Source of the DNA: Misgurnus anguillicaudatus
Taxonomy: Eukaryota; Chordata; Actinopteri; Cypriniformes; Cobitidae
NCBI RefSeq assembly: GCF_027580225.2
Contig: NC_073352.2
Location: 1,614,501 to 1,678,500, forward strand
Direction of reading: 5' to 3'
Length of the DNA stretch: 64,000 nucleotides
Shown here: piece by piece, positions 35,738 to 46,346 of the stretch
Layout of the letters: every line of letters starts with the position of its first letter
Numbering within the stretch: the first letter of the stretch is position 1
Program-made: the position numbers and the translations under genes
The notes under the pieces: generated by a model
The model's input: only the letters and a program-made list of their open reading frames with translations
The model's database searches: none
Told to the model about the DNA's origin: nothing

Positions 35738-35794
35738 CACACAACAGGAGATGTCCAGGAAAAGATGAATGCTTTGGTCATCTGCTGTTTCGTC
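35738..35794 (-). pseudogene. Small acidic exon with a one-base frame problem
   Basis: Minus strand: acceptor TTTGTTGTTTTTCAG, 57 bases, donor GTG|GTAAGC. It joins the first exon in frame (G|AC, then ETADDQSIHLF). A run of five T makes the end leave phase 1, while the next exon (35244) needs phase 0. One T fewer would restore the join. This looks like a decay mutation. Confidence 0.5.
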
Positions 35795-36125
35795 TGAAAA
35801 ACAACAAACAGAAGATACCGTTATGCATTATAACGTGATATTCCTATTTAATTATAAATTAATTTATACTATTAAAATAACAACAACAGTGATAATCAAC
35901 CACGTTTAACTAGACCAGGGGTCTCCAACCTTTTTGTGAGCAAGGGCTGCCACAATGGATAAAACATGCTGGATGGCTACTTTTTGATATAGCATACTCA
36001 AAACGTTTTTGTTTAACTTGTTGATTTTATTTTATTTTACTTGTTGATATGTTTTAGTATTGTTTAAAATGTTAACATACGTAAAGCAAGCCAAGCTTAT
36101 ACAAAAAATATGTAATTATGCTCAC

Positions 36126-36474
36126 CGTTGTCTGAACTGCAATTCGCTGGGTGCATTTCTTCAAATTCTTCAATCACTTTTTTTTCTGGGTCCTCGGATT
36201 GCATTTCACATTCACCAATCTCTCTAACTCCAGTAAAGTTTTCCTCCGGGTCTTTACACATGACAGGACATCACTCACAGCGGGTTCATGACTGGATAGC
36301 AGCAGGCTCTGTACGTTATCTGACCTGACGTAACTTAGTCCTTTTGGATTTTTTCTCCCAAACTCCATTTTTGAAATAGCGCTTTCTGTGGTCAAAATAC
36401 TGTGTATGACACAGTTCAGTGTTGCAATGTTCACAGAAGCGCCAAGGTCGTTTCTTCAGTCTTGGGACTTCCAT
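36126..36474 (-). pseudogene. First exon of a transposon-type gene with an N-terminal zinc finger
   Basis: Starts at ATG (plus 36472-36474). MEVPRLKKRPWRF is followed by a finger, CEHCNTELCHTQYFDHRKRY: C-x2-C..C..H-x2-H-like, followed by FKNGVW. It then becomes basic. The frame hits a stop near 36315. A +1 frame carries a Ser-rich stretch (SDNVQSLLLSSHEPAVSDVL) to about 36255. The first frame then resumes as an acidic tail (DPEENFTGV..EEFEEMHPANC) to the donor AACG|GTGAGC. Two offsetting shifts indicate a pseudogene. Confidence 0.65.
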
Positions 36475-36499
36475 CTTTCAACTGACAGCACACTGTGTT

Positions 36500-36685
36500 G
36501 ATATCACACAGAGCTCCCGGCACATCGCGTTTGTTGTTTATATCATACGCATGCGCGTGCGCGCACGTCTCACAAGACTTTCCTTATATCAATAACCTCG
36601 CGTGTGGTTGGAGGAGCGCGACAGGCTTCTCGCCTTCGTCCAATCGCGTGCAAGGTCATGGCCACGGCTCACACAGCAGTACAAG
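36500..36685. promoter_or_regulatory. Probable bidirectional promoter
   Basis: A short GC-richer gap separates the start of the minus-strand gene (36474) from the first plus-strand exon. It contains an NRF1-like palindromic block CGCATGCGCGTGCGCGCACG (36548-36567), a CCAAT word (about 36640) and no clear TATA box. CpG-rich, TATA-less NRF1 promoters are often bidirectional. Use in vivo is inference. Confidence 0.5.
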
Positions 36686-36689
36686 AGGA

Positions 36690-37582
36690 GCATTAAGAGA
36701 TGTTTGGTTTGGTGTTTGTGACTCTCCAAGAAGAGAAAACGGGTGCACAATCCCAAGATTGCGGTAAGAATAATTTTATGTAAAAGCATATTTTTAAGTA
36801 GCCCAAGCTGTGTGTTTTATTGCTTAGAGGTGTTTTTGTCTTGTAATTTTTAGGAGGCTGCACGGCGTCTCTGAGGCCCACTGCAGGCGCTATGAACCAG
36901 AGCAAAGGTAACGTTACGATTTAAAGAATATGCTTTTATTCTTGTATAAGGAAATAGATACGTTAATAGATCCGAGCTTAAACCCGCACATTTTGTTTTC
37001 ACAGACTAACGTCGCCTCATAACGAAGCCGTGACCTCCTATTTGGTTGGGGCTATTTTAGCAAGTCCACATTTAACTGCTGAGAATGACGACATTGTTCG
37101 TAAGTATAACTTCTAATGTTTTTCCTCATTTCTTGTTTAATTGTACCGTGACTCTGTTTATTAATGCCAGTCTCATTTAATTGTTTTCCAGCTGCCTGTA
37201 AGACGTATTATGAGTCGGTTCGCCGGAGCTTCAGATACAAACAACCTGAACTCGCATCGCAGGCAGAAAATGCGAAAAGTTTAGCTCGGAGTCGATCCAG
37301 AAGAAAAAGGGTAAGATGTATTATATTAGATCATTTTTTTGTCAATGTGAGTATTTTTCAGGTCACTTATTGTCTTTATTGATTGTATTACAGTTGCTGG
37401 AAGCGAGACGAAGTGCGCTGGCTGAGGATGAGATGGACATTTGGAAGTGCGCCACCATAGATCTCATATCTGATGAGGAAGACGGCATTGTTGGCGGGGT
37501 GTCTGGATGGATTGTGCGGCCACCGCCCTCTCGCAGCCTGGAACTTTCCGAGCTCTGTGCCACGCTGCAATTCAGATTATAG
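36690..37582 (+). CDS. Five-exon gene, transposon-accessory-like protein (C14orf93-like C-terminus?)
   Basis: The exons end or start at ..36763, 36854-36907, 37005-37099, 37192-37310 and 37394-37582. All have GT-AG sites and matching phases (2, 2, 1, 0). The frame is open throughout and ends in TAG. The C-terminal half is the most distinctive: CKTYYESVRRSFRYKQPEL, a basic RSRSRRKR run, then LISDEEDGIVGGVSGWIVRP and LSELCATLQ. From memory this resembles a family in fish transposons related to vertebrate C14orf93; not checked. The true start is unresolved: exon 1 has no ATG in this frame before 36495. No frameshift or stop is seen, unlike its divergent neighbour. Confidence 0.75.
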
Positions 37583-37796
37583 GCGATACCAAAGTACAGG
37601 GGAACTCACCATATATGCCTGCAAAAGCGACTTTTTTACAACGTTTTTGAGTTTTTTTTTTTTTCTTTTTTCAACACTTGATAACTTTGAAAAAGATTTT
37701 CAGGGATCTTTCCCGAATGTCTTGGGCACTTTTTGACGTGTTTGGAGGACAACATAAGAGACATTATGCTGCTTTGTACATAGTTGTGTGTTTCTA

Positions 37797-37848
37797 ATTA
37801 AAGCTCTTTCTTTGAATAAACAGCTGTGTGTTTGTAAATAAACCTCTT
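37797..37848 (+). terminator. Polyadenylation signals of the five-exon gene
   Basis: ATTAAA (about 37798), AATAAA (about 37816) and AATAAA (about 37838) lie 215-260 bases after the stop codon, with T/G-rich sequence between and after. Confidence 0.6.
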
Positions 37849-38011
37849 TTTTTCCTTCTATTTCTTGATGGTGTGAATAATGAAGTACATAGCACAATGA
37901 CATTAATATATAAAAAATTAACATCACATAAATTATATATTTATTATTATTATTGGGGTTTACATTTATAATGAGCCAGGGTGCCCAATAACCCCCCTCT
38001 TTAGAGTAACG

Positions 38012-38172
38012 GCCCGACTTGAATTTACTCACTCGGTATTGGCTGAAGCCACTTCTTTTAAACAAGAAAAATCCCTTGTGATTGGTTTGAAGTGATCTGC
38101 CAACCATTCACGGGAGATTTTACTTGTTTAAAAGTAGTGGCTTCAGCCAATACTGAGTGAGTACATTCCAGT
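38012..38172. repeat. Fold-back element, ~65 bp arms
   Basis: AGAGTAACGGCCCGAC at 38012 and ACTCGGTATTGGCTGAAGCC at about 38031 return inverted as GGCTTCAGCCAATACTGAGT and GGCAGTTACTCT (38131-38172). The ~40 bp between forms a loop. Confidence 0.8.
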
Positions 38173-38185
38173 GGGCAGTTACTCT

Positions 38186-38275
38186 GGTTTCGCTGCTATT
38201 CACATGCTAATTAGACTAGAGACGCTCTACCTGGCCGGCAGAGGTTTCGCTGCTATTCATATGCTAATTAGAGGC
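38186..38275. repeat. Direct repeat, 29 bp units
   Basis: GTTTCGCTGCTATTCACATG-CTAATTAGA and its copy with one change (CATATG) start 57 bp apart. Confidence 0.8.
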
Positions 38276-38279
38276 ATCG

Positions 38280-39122
38280 TACCCCCGCAGGGCCCTCCAC
38301 CTGCGTCATGGTTCGTTTACGACAATTTGTGACACAGACGAACGCGACGCTCGCTGCCTGTAAATTGAGGAAAGCTGCTGAAAATTAGGGAGATTTTCGG
38401 GAGCCTACAGGCGCTTACGGGGACGAAAATCCCACTTTTCATGCAGTGTCAGGAGATCTTGCAGTTCAGATTAGTTAGCTCACTGTCCTGGCCTTATGTA
38501 AGTATTTAGCTTTGACTTTAGTAACATTATATTTTCCATTAGTTTGTTTCGGTTACATTTTTATTTTGGGAAAAAAGTGATTGATTGATTGATTGATTAT
38601 CTTTTGCTTCGCCATAGTGATGTTTTTTCTGTTTTTGATTAGATTAATATGTTGGTACCTCAATTGGGTGGTAACAAACCTGATGAGCATGTTAGGCCCT
38701 GACCACTTTATGATAGAATAAAAAGAGCATATCAAATTGCCAATTCTTTTATGATTGGATAGATTATATTGATCAGCCAAGAGGAATACCAAATGGTATC
38801 TGAATTCTAAATTTGGATTTAAATTCACACTGATTTGGATCTGAATGGATTAATCATCTCTATTACAATTAGAATCAATTTATTAACTATAGTGATGATA
38901 AAATGAAGCTGATAGAACAAGAAAGACTTAATGATGGTACTGATTTGAAAATTGATAACTGGTTTGCTTTTTTCCTGGGGAGCTTGGCTAACCAAAACCG
39001 ATATTGCATGTTATATTGCAATTGTTGTTTTTTTCTTGCTCTTCTGTTGTGTTCTACCTATCTCCAGGTCTGTGGTGGCTAAGGCAACTGCCAAGCAGAT
39101 GGCAGTACAAACAGGACAATCA
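38280..39122. other. No gene seen
   Basis: AT-rich, with a short (TTGA)n run at about 38577. No supported exon or element end. Confidence 0.4.
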
Positions 39123-40029
39123 CTGAGTCCCAATTCGCATACTATCCGTCCTAAATAGTATTCGAAACTAGAATTAGTACGTCCCAAAACGTAGTATGTT
39201 GAAATGAGTATCCCAAAGATACCCGGATGGTCTACTATTTCCGGTTAGATTTCGAAGTGCAGATCGATCCACACTCTAACGGCTAATATTGCCCACAACC
39301 CATTGCGTGCGGGAGGGAGGAGCTTTGAGGTGATGTAAATATGGCAGCAGACGCAGCAGCCGAGATGCGCCCTCAGCTTTTATGTGTAAGAATTCAAATG
39401 TTTAACCCTAATTAAAGTTATCTTTCATTGTCTCGTAATATTCGGTTGATGTTGTGAAAATAAAGTACCATGGCTGTAGTACTGTGTCATGCATGTGTCT
39501 TTTTATGCATTTCTTTTATGTTTCTGTCTTAGATTTATACCTTAAAGCCTTATGAAACACCTTTTACTATACTAATCGTAGTTTAACCACACTGACTTAT
39601 TTGTAGTAATACTGTGGCTGTACAAATGTTAACTTTATTAAGAAATATGGTTACTAAACTTTTACTATAGTAAAAGCATGGTTCATTTTCATTGCGGTAT
39701 TTTTGATTTGCATACATAAGTATAAAATAACCATAAAATACGTTAAACAATAGTTATACTATAAACTTTAACTATTTTGACTTTAAAATAAGTGGCTTTC
39801 GTTACACACATTGTTGCACATGAACATCATAACCAGCCGCCTCACAAACGACCTGCGTTTGGTGTGCGTAACTAGGCAACCACGTTGTCGTTGACGTTGC
39901 ATGACGTCATCGAAGTACGTCCCAGAACGTGCATACTCTTTTGCTACACACTCAAAAGTACGTACATTTTCCTCACAAAAACAGTACATACTTTTAGGTC
40001 GTAGTATAAGTAGGCGAATTGGGACTCAG
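39123..40029. mobile_element. Non-autonomous DNA element, CTGAGTCCCAATTCGC ends
   Basis: The ends CTGAGTCCCAATTCGCATAC and GTAGGCGAATTGGGACTCAG are inverted copies. Subterminal AGTATTCG/GTACGT words are repeated near both ends. I cannot define the target duplication. It is non-coding, 907 bp. Confidence 0.75.
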
Positions 40030-40171
40030 CATAAGTCTTCACCAAAGTCCTGACGGCCTAATGCTAAACATACATACTACATCGTTAGTTGACACCACAC
40101 CACCAGCTGACAATACTTATGAAACTATGGATTAAAATGTTACATTCTTTTGTTTCTTTGTTTTCCATCTT

Positions 40172-40569
40172 TTTGTGATATGTTTGGTTAGTAAGGGAGC
40201 AAGTTTATAATTGTATTTCTTTTATTGTTTTTCAGTATTAGTTACAAATCATTAGTCCTGAGTAGGCAGGAAGTTAGAGAAATTTTGTTTTTAAACTTTG
40301 TTTTCATCTTTAATTTCCCCTCTTGTGTGGTGACTGTAGGTCCTGGTGTCTTTTTAGATATAAAATCCGGGGGACAAATTGTCTAGCTCGGCCGCACAAC
40401 GGGGGACAATGTAAAGATGTGAAATATACCATATAATACACATAGACTCGTATTACGAAACACAGATATCGGAGCACAACTTCACCTCAACGACTACGCT
40501 AAAGAGTGTCTCAGATAGCGCCCCTGGTGACCGGAAAAGCTAGGGGTTCCTCTGAGAACGAAGGTCCAT
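40172..40569. repeat. 398 bp direct repeat, copy R1
   Basis: Identical to 42792-43189 except for about two bases (CCGGGGGAC/CCAGGGGAC; CACAACTTC/CACACCTTC). It lies before the retroviral LTR at 41239. It starts near TGTGATATG and ends GGTCCA, but flanking sequences give no target duplication, so an LTR call is not supported. Confidence 0.9.
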
Positions 40570-41228
40570 CATTGTGCAGTAGCTGGAAATATAATCGTTG
40601 CACTAAAGTCACACACATCACCATTATATTATTAAAAGTAGATTGTCTAGATATTTTGACTACTGATATACTACACCACTGAATTTTTACTGCTGTATTA
40701 CACTACAGTTGTATCTCTCTACCTGCACTGAGAACATCTTTAATTAATCAATATATTTATCACTGATCATGATTACTGGCTTATTTTGATTGATATATTT
40801 TCTTTCAGCATTCTTTAGTAATGATAAGTATTACACATTTTAGAATGACTGAATTTGATTTCACATGTGTCTTTCTTTTTCTTAATTACAAATAATGAGA
40901 TATTAATTGTTTTTGAACATTTTCATTTGTTGGGTTCCTTTAGTATGTACAGGGTCCAAGAATCTTTTTTTCCTTCTTTTAAGCTAATATACTCACTAAA
41001 ACAAACAAGAATGGTGCCATTTTGGGAAGGTTTTTGGTTCTTGTTCCCTTAAGGGAGTGAGTGCTGCATCTTAACTGCATTTGTGTTAGGATCTGCATGG
41101 AACTTTTGATCCATGAAAGCTCTTAGTTAGTATAACATCATGTGCGACGACGTTCTGCTGCAGCACTCTCATTATGTGATGGTTTTCTTAAAAGTACCCC
41201 CTCATGTTTGATGGACTCAGGAGTCCAT
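40570..41228. other. Possible retroviral 3' internal remnant; no gene
   Basis: AT-rich, with no env-like or pol-like frame. It ends in a polypurine tract AAGGGGGGAA (41229-41238) directly before the LTR. Confidence 0.35.
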
Positions 41229-41238
41229 AAGGGGGGAA

Positions 41239-42045
41239 TATATAGTAGTTTTTGTTGGGTAAATTACTGATCATATGCTGTATTAATATTATATTAGGCC
41301 TAAGGCCTGTTGTTTCTACACAAGGCTATAAGACACCCAGTTAAACTTTTGTTTTCTCAGTTAACTTTCGTTTCCTAATTAAAAGAGTCCAGGTGCGATC
41401 CTGCGACTATACCCCGATTGTTCTCGCCACGATTAGTTTGAGAAACAAGGTCAACATAAGCGATAAAGAAGAGGACGCCATTTCAGATTAGTTATCTTTC
41501 ATTTTCTCAGTTTCCTAATTAAAAGAGACCAGGTGCTATCCTGCAACTATACCCCGATTGTTCTCGCCACTAATAGTTTGAGAAACAAGGTCAAACAACC
41601 AATAAACAAGAGTACGTCATTTTAGATTAGAGAATTCGTCAGGCTGTACTTTGCTACATTAACAAAAAGTTGGTTATGTCAGGGAAAGCCAAGGCCAATC
41701 GAAATAATAAACAGAGAACGTCACTTTAAGATTTAAGAAGTCCAGCTGTCATTTTAGATATGAAGAAGGATTCAGCTGCACATAAAACAAACAGATTAAT
41801 TGTGGCAGACCGAGACCAATGAGAAGAGTATACGTCATCTCAGATAAGAAGTGTTTGATCTTACTGTATAAAAATGGAGTCAGATGTTGGGAGGGCAGAT
41901 GATCTTTGAGCACCTCTTTGAGGGGTATTGATTGTCTCACTTTGTTGGCTCGAGCGAATAAAGTAATTTTTGTTTGGCACCTGGAACCTTTGTCTCCTGA
42001 GTATTTTTCTTATGAAGATTCAAGCTAAGACTTTTTGCCACAACA
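41239..42045 (+). mobile_element. Endogenous retrovirus LTR
   Basis: A polypurine tract precedes it. It contains a TATA box (TATAAAAATG, 41867), a polyadenylation signal (AATAAA, 41957) and an end ..GCCACAACA, followed after four bases by a primer-binding-like TGGTGACCCCGCGACG (42051). The U3 holds two ~135 bp copies (CCTAATTAAAAGAG(T/A)CCAGG at about 41373 and 41515) and four reiterated CGTCA/CGCCA motifs. The 5' end is set from the tract and is approximate. An old viral remnant without genes here. Confidence 0.75.
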
Positions 42046-42373
42046 TAACTTGGTGACCCCGCGACGTGATTGGACAGAGGCTACGGAGTGGAGGGCTGCA
42101 GACGGGCAGAGGTCGGCCAGGTCACACAAGGGCGCGCCACTATAGAGGTGAGCATAAATTTACTTGCTTATTCTGTATAGTGCTTGTGTGGTCTGCCGAA
42201 GGTAAGCCCTGAGCGGTGTTGATACTCCAGGTCTCTCCAAATTGAACACAGCAATTTGATACTTATAATATAAATTATTTGCTTCCATTAAGATAATGAT
42301 AAAATATTGAATTGAAAAAGCAAAAAAGGGTTCCAGATTCTAAACAGGTGTGCATGTGAGTGCGGGTGTATTT
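42046..42373 (+). other. Retroviral primer site and leader
   Basis: The primer-binding-like site is at 42051-42068. A donor-like AGAG|GTGAGC lies near 42147, as in the leader of many retroviruses. No gag frame follows. Confidence 0.5.
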
Positions 42374-42791
42374 TGGGTCTGAGTGTTACGGCGTTTAGGT
42401 AAACGCTTTGGGATCCAGAGCTAGGTAGCTCGAAAAAACCCTGTAGGTACAGGTCACGCAAGAGGCGTTTTGGGTCTGAGTGTTACGGCGTTTAGGTAAA
42501 CATTTTGAGATCCAGAGCTAGGTAGCTCAAAAAAAAAAACCCTGTGGGTACAGGTCACGCAAGAGGCGTGTTGGGTCTGAGTGTTACGGCGTTTAGGTAA
42601 ATGCTTTGGGATCCAGAGCTAGGTAGCTCGAAAAAACCCTGTAGGTACACGCAAGAGGCATGTTGAGGCAATAGGCAAGACTTACCTAAACGTGTTACGG
42701 CGTTTAGGTAAACGCTTTGGGATCCAGAGCTAGGTAGCTCGAAAAAACCCTGTAGGTACAGGTCACGCAAGAGGCGTGTTGGGTCTGAGTG
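42374..42791. repeat. ~100 bp minisatellite, about 4 copies, in the viral leader
   Basis: TGGGTCTGAGTGTTACGGCG starts at 42374, 42471 and 42572, with a rearranged copy at about 42680. Each unit includes GGATCCAGAGCTAGGTAGCT and AGGTCACGCAAGAGGC. Copy R2 of the 398 bp repeat begins immediately after. Confidence 0.9.
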
Positions 42792-43189
42792 TTTGTGATA
42801 TGTTTGGTTAGTAAGGGAGCAAGTTTATAATTGTATTTCTTTTATTGTTTTTCAGTATTAGTTACAAATCATTAGTCCTGAGTAGGCAGGAAGTTAGAGA
42901 AATTTTGTTTTTAAACTTTGTTTTCATCTTTAATTTCCCCTCTTGTGTGGTGACTGTAGGTCCTGGTGTCTTTTTAGATATAAAATCCAGGGGACAAATT
43001 GTCTAGCTCGGCCGCACAACGGGGGACAATGTAAAGATGTGAAATATACCATATAATACACATAGACTCGTATTACGAAACACAGATATCGGAGCACACC
43101 TTCACCTCAACGACTACGCTAAAGAGTGTCTCAGATAGCGCCCCTGGTGACCGGAAAAGCTAGGGGTTCCTCTGAGAACGAAGGTCCAT
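42792..43189. repeat. 398 bp direct repeat, copy R2
   Basis: Near-identical partner of R1 (40172-40569), in the same orientation and 2.6 kb away. Confidence 0.9.
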
Positions 43190-44092
43190 TGAGAAAGCCA
43201 GCTGTGGTCTCAGGTTCTGTGCTCCTTTTGATGTCCCATCTGGTGTCAATTGTTTTTACCAAACCTTAAATTTCAAATGTATGTTTGATAACTTATAAAC
43301 CAAATTGTTAACCCAACCATTTTTCAGTAATAACCCATTGGCATTTATTTATTTATTTATTTATTTTTTAGGGCTCATTCTTCCACACTCTAACACACCT
43401 ACACTCACAGGATACACCCCCCTGAACAGCCCAACTGCCCAAGGGAAACTCTCTCCCTGCTTGCCAGATGCAAGTTCACATTTCTCTCACTAACAAACAA
43501 ACTGCAGCTGCATACACACTCAAAATTCAAACACACAGAGTACATATATTTTCATACATAAAACCTTGTACGCCACCCCTTGATATCACCTTATATTCCC
43601 AAATCAAATGACCATTACACCTCCTTCAACACGGTCGTTAACTAAAACAATAAAATATACCACTTTAAAGCGGTATACTGTCAATTTTGATACACTTACA
43701 CCCACACAAAATTGACCTCTATACCATACACCTCCTTCCACTAGTATAGACTTCTGTATCATACACTTACACCGACAGATACAGGAAACTCTTACGCGTT
43801 CTCTTCACTTAAAATCTGTTTCAATTCACCTTGATCATTAAAGCCAAAGTAACTTAATACAGATTCCTGCATGCATGCCTTAATTAGATTGTACCATTGA
43901 AATCAAAACCCAGTTCACATGTATGGTTCTTAAATTTTGAAGAGCTTAAATTTCTCAGCACGTTGAGCAAAGTCTGGCAAACAACACAAACCTGATAAAT
44001 AAGCAAAAAGTGCTTACCTTATATATGGCCATACGCTGTTTGTGTTGCTCGTCAGGTTCGCCCATGTGGTGTGACTGTCCAGCTCTTTTCTA
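43190..44092 (-). other. Probable leader of a second, minus-strand retroviral element; no gene
   Basis: It lies just downstream (minus sense) of the primer-binding site at 44093-44110. A donor-like AAG|GTAAGCAC on the minus strand is near 44020. It includes an (ATTT)n run at about 43335. No coding frame of note. Confidence 0.4.
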
Positions 44093-44110
44093 TCCCGGGT
44101 TTTGGCACCA
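44093..44110 (-). other. Retroviral primer-binding site, tRNA-Phe type
   Basis: On the minus strand TGGTGCCAAAACCCGGGA matches the complement of the tRNA-Phe 3' end at 17 of 18 bases (A for G at position 8). It lies two bases from a TG that would be the LTR edge. Confidence 0.65.
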
Positions 44111-44112
44111 AA

Positions 44113-45118
44113 TGTTGTTTTTTTCCTTTTCCTCAAATGAAACAATCTTCAGTCTTAGGTTCTGATTTCAAGAGATAGACTTTTATTTTCCGGACAAAAT
44201 AAGAAGCCGAGGCCGCCCTGGTGAATCCCCCCAGAAACAGAGTGACGTTCTGGGAGGATTCTCCAAATCAGTCTGCCCCTCCAAGCCAGGGCCTGGCAAA
44301 TATACAGGTCCTGGTTCCCTCCCCTCATGGCCAAAACAACACAGGATTTGTAATCCAAAGAACCACATGACATTCCTCAGACCTTCCCATGACCTATTTG
44401 CCCTTTGGCTGAAAACCCTTTGTGCCTGTCCAGATGGCTCTTTAAACTACCATGAAACTTGAATACACACAGCTGTTCTTAAATCCACACAGATGGGTTT
44501 TAAAACTTCTAACACATAAGACACCACACAGATGGCTTTTATACTCCTGACCCACACAGCATAACACATGACATGCATAACTTCATAGTAAACAAATTGC
44601 ATGTGATTATAATGGTAAACTCATATTCATGTAGATTGGGATTGAAATAAACTTCTTCATCTTACAGTATGGACCTAATCTCCAATGAGGGATTACGTGT
44701 ACACAGACAATATGCAGGAGGAAATGAAGCACAGCAGTGTCACAACATTGTGTCAGTAATATCAAACTGGCCTATAACAAAACAGCGATGACACTGCACG
44801 AACTTTAGTTTTCCTAAAATTCACAAAATCAATTGAAAAAGATCTCCACATACACTTATACATTTAAATCACACAAATTAGATGTGACCTACCGTAACTT
44901 CGGGGCCAGGCACTCAAAAGGACACCCCCCTCAATAGTTTAATGCAGCCGTCATTTACGCACCAACAAATGAACTAACAAAACAAATGCAGGAGAGTTGC
45001 CACCTTACCAATTACTACACTTCAATAAGGCGACAATGATAGATTAAAATCAGTCATACCCGTACTTGAAGTCCACAGAAGCCCGCACAACAGCCATCCG
45101 AATAAGCAGCCAAAACCA
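44113..45118 (-). mobile_element. LTR of the minus-strand retroviral element (far edge uncertain)
   Basis: It begins TGTTGTTTTTTTCC next to the primer site. A minus-strand AATAAAA polyadenylation signal (plus 44181-44188) fits an R-U5 of about 75 bases. I see no partner LTR, so the far edge is a guess. It is non-coding. Confidence 0.45.
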
Positions 45119-45194
45119 CGTTGCTAAGAAACGCAAATAGAAAGTTCTCATCCGTTCAAACCGGTCACAGCCGTGTGCAGCAAACCATAAGGCA

Positions 45195-46346
45195 ATTCAA
45201 TTCAATTCAATTTTATTTATATAGCGCTTTTCACAATACTCAATTGTTTCAAAGCAGCTTTACATTAATAGAAGCAGTAAAAGCACAGAAAAACGACAGA
45301 AAGCATTATACACAATAGCATAAGCAGTCAAATTTGCTGCAGCTATGACGCGACATTATGAGCGAGCATATTACTAATGTAACGTCTAGAAGAAGAAGCT
45401 AAGTTAAGCCAAAGCAGGCTACCTCCCCGGGGTAAAAAACCCCCTAGGAGAAAAAAAACAAAAACCCCGGGTTGTTTAGCCGAGGAAATAAAAATAAAAG
45501 TCCTAGGAGGGAAAAACCCTTGGGAGATATACATGTATATACACACATATAAACGGATAAGGAGCTTAAGCGGAGATTAAGCAGAGATTAAGCGGATATT
45601 AAGCGGGTCCTGCCGGTGGTCGTTGGTCAGGCATCAGCTGGGCATCACATTGAAGGACGACCAGTAGATCAGAGGTGTGCCGACTTTCACATCTACCGGA
45701 ACTGGGTCTGTTTGTCCCATTGTCCTCAGGGTCAATGGGACCCAGGGACAAGACAGGGAGAGAAAAACAAAGTCATATTAGCGTAGGGGCCGTTCACATG
45801 TAATGCAAGTGTCACACAGTGATGTGGTTTAATCAGCTTAGTTTCAGACAGACTAACTATTGAGGCATAATTGTTTTATCCACAGTTGAGGATTTTGCAA
45901 ATTGGGGGCCCACTGCGACGGTATATATGGTAACTAAGGGTCACCTTCCGATTTTTAAGAGAAAATGAAACCTGTCGACCCGTTTGACTAAGGCCTGTAA
46001 CCCCACTGTCGTCGTTAATGCAGGTTCAGTGGCAAACGGGTCTATATTGCATACTATTTACAAGATCACAAGAAAACGCCCAACATCGCAACCTGACCAT
46101 ACGTGTCAACCCGTGTGACTAAGGCTGGAGGCCCCACTGTCGTCGTTAATGCAGGTTCAGTGGCAAACGGGTCTGTATGGCATACTATTCACAAGACACA
46201 AGAAAGCGCCAAAATCGCAACCCGACCATACGTGCCAACCCGTTTGACTAAGGCCGGAAGCCCCACTGTCGTCGTTAATGCAGGTTCAGTGGCAAACGGG
46301 TCTGTATGGCATACTATTCGCAATAGAAAGAAAGCGCCAAAGGCAA
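45195..46346 (-). mobile_element. 5'-truncated L2/CR1-type LINE, 3' UTR only
   Basis: It carries the same 3' tail as the LINE at 56155-59047 (plus strand here ATTCAATTCAATTCAATTTT, then TATATAGCGC), in the opposite orientation. It has no ORF, only the UTR, including three copies of its ~130 bp repeat. It is flanked by a 44 bp target duplication (45151-45194 and 46347-46390) with about four mismatches. Confidence 0.9.
45976..46346. repeat. ~130 bp LINE-UTR tandem repeat, 3 copies
   Basis: GCAGGTTCAGTGGCAAACGG recurs at about 46020, 46150 and 46280. The same unit occurs four times in the other LINE copy. Confidence 0.9.

Noticed and set aside
36495..36767. ATG at 36495 as start of the five-exon gene
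   Set aside because: In frame, but it would place translation across the probable promoter and close to the divergent gene's start. No protein-like composition before about 36690.
40172..43189. R1 and R2 as a pair of LTRs
   Set aside because: No target duplication, primer site or polypurine tract lies next to them. The real LTR lies between.
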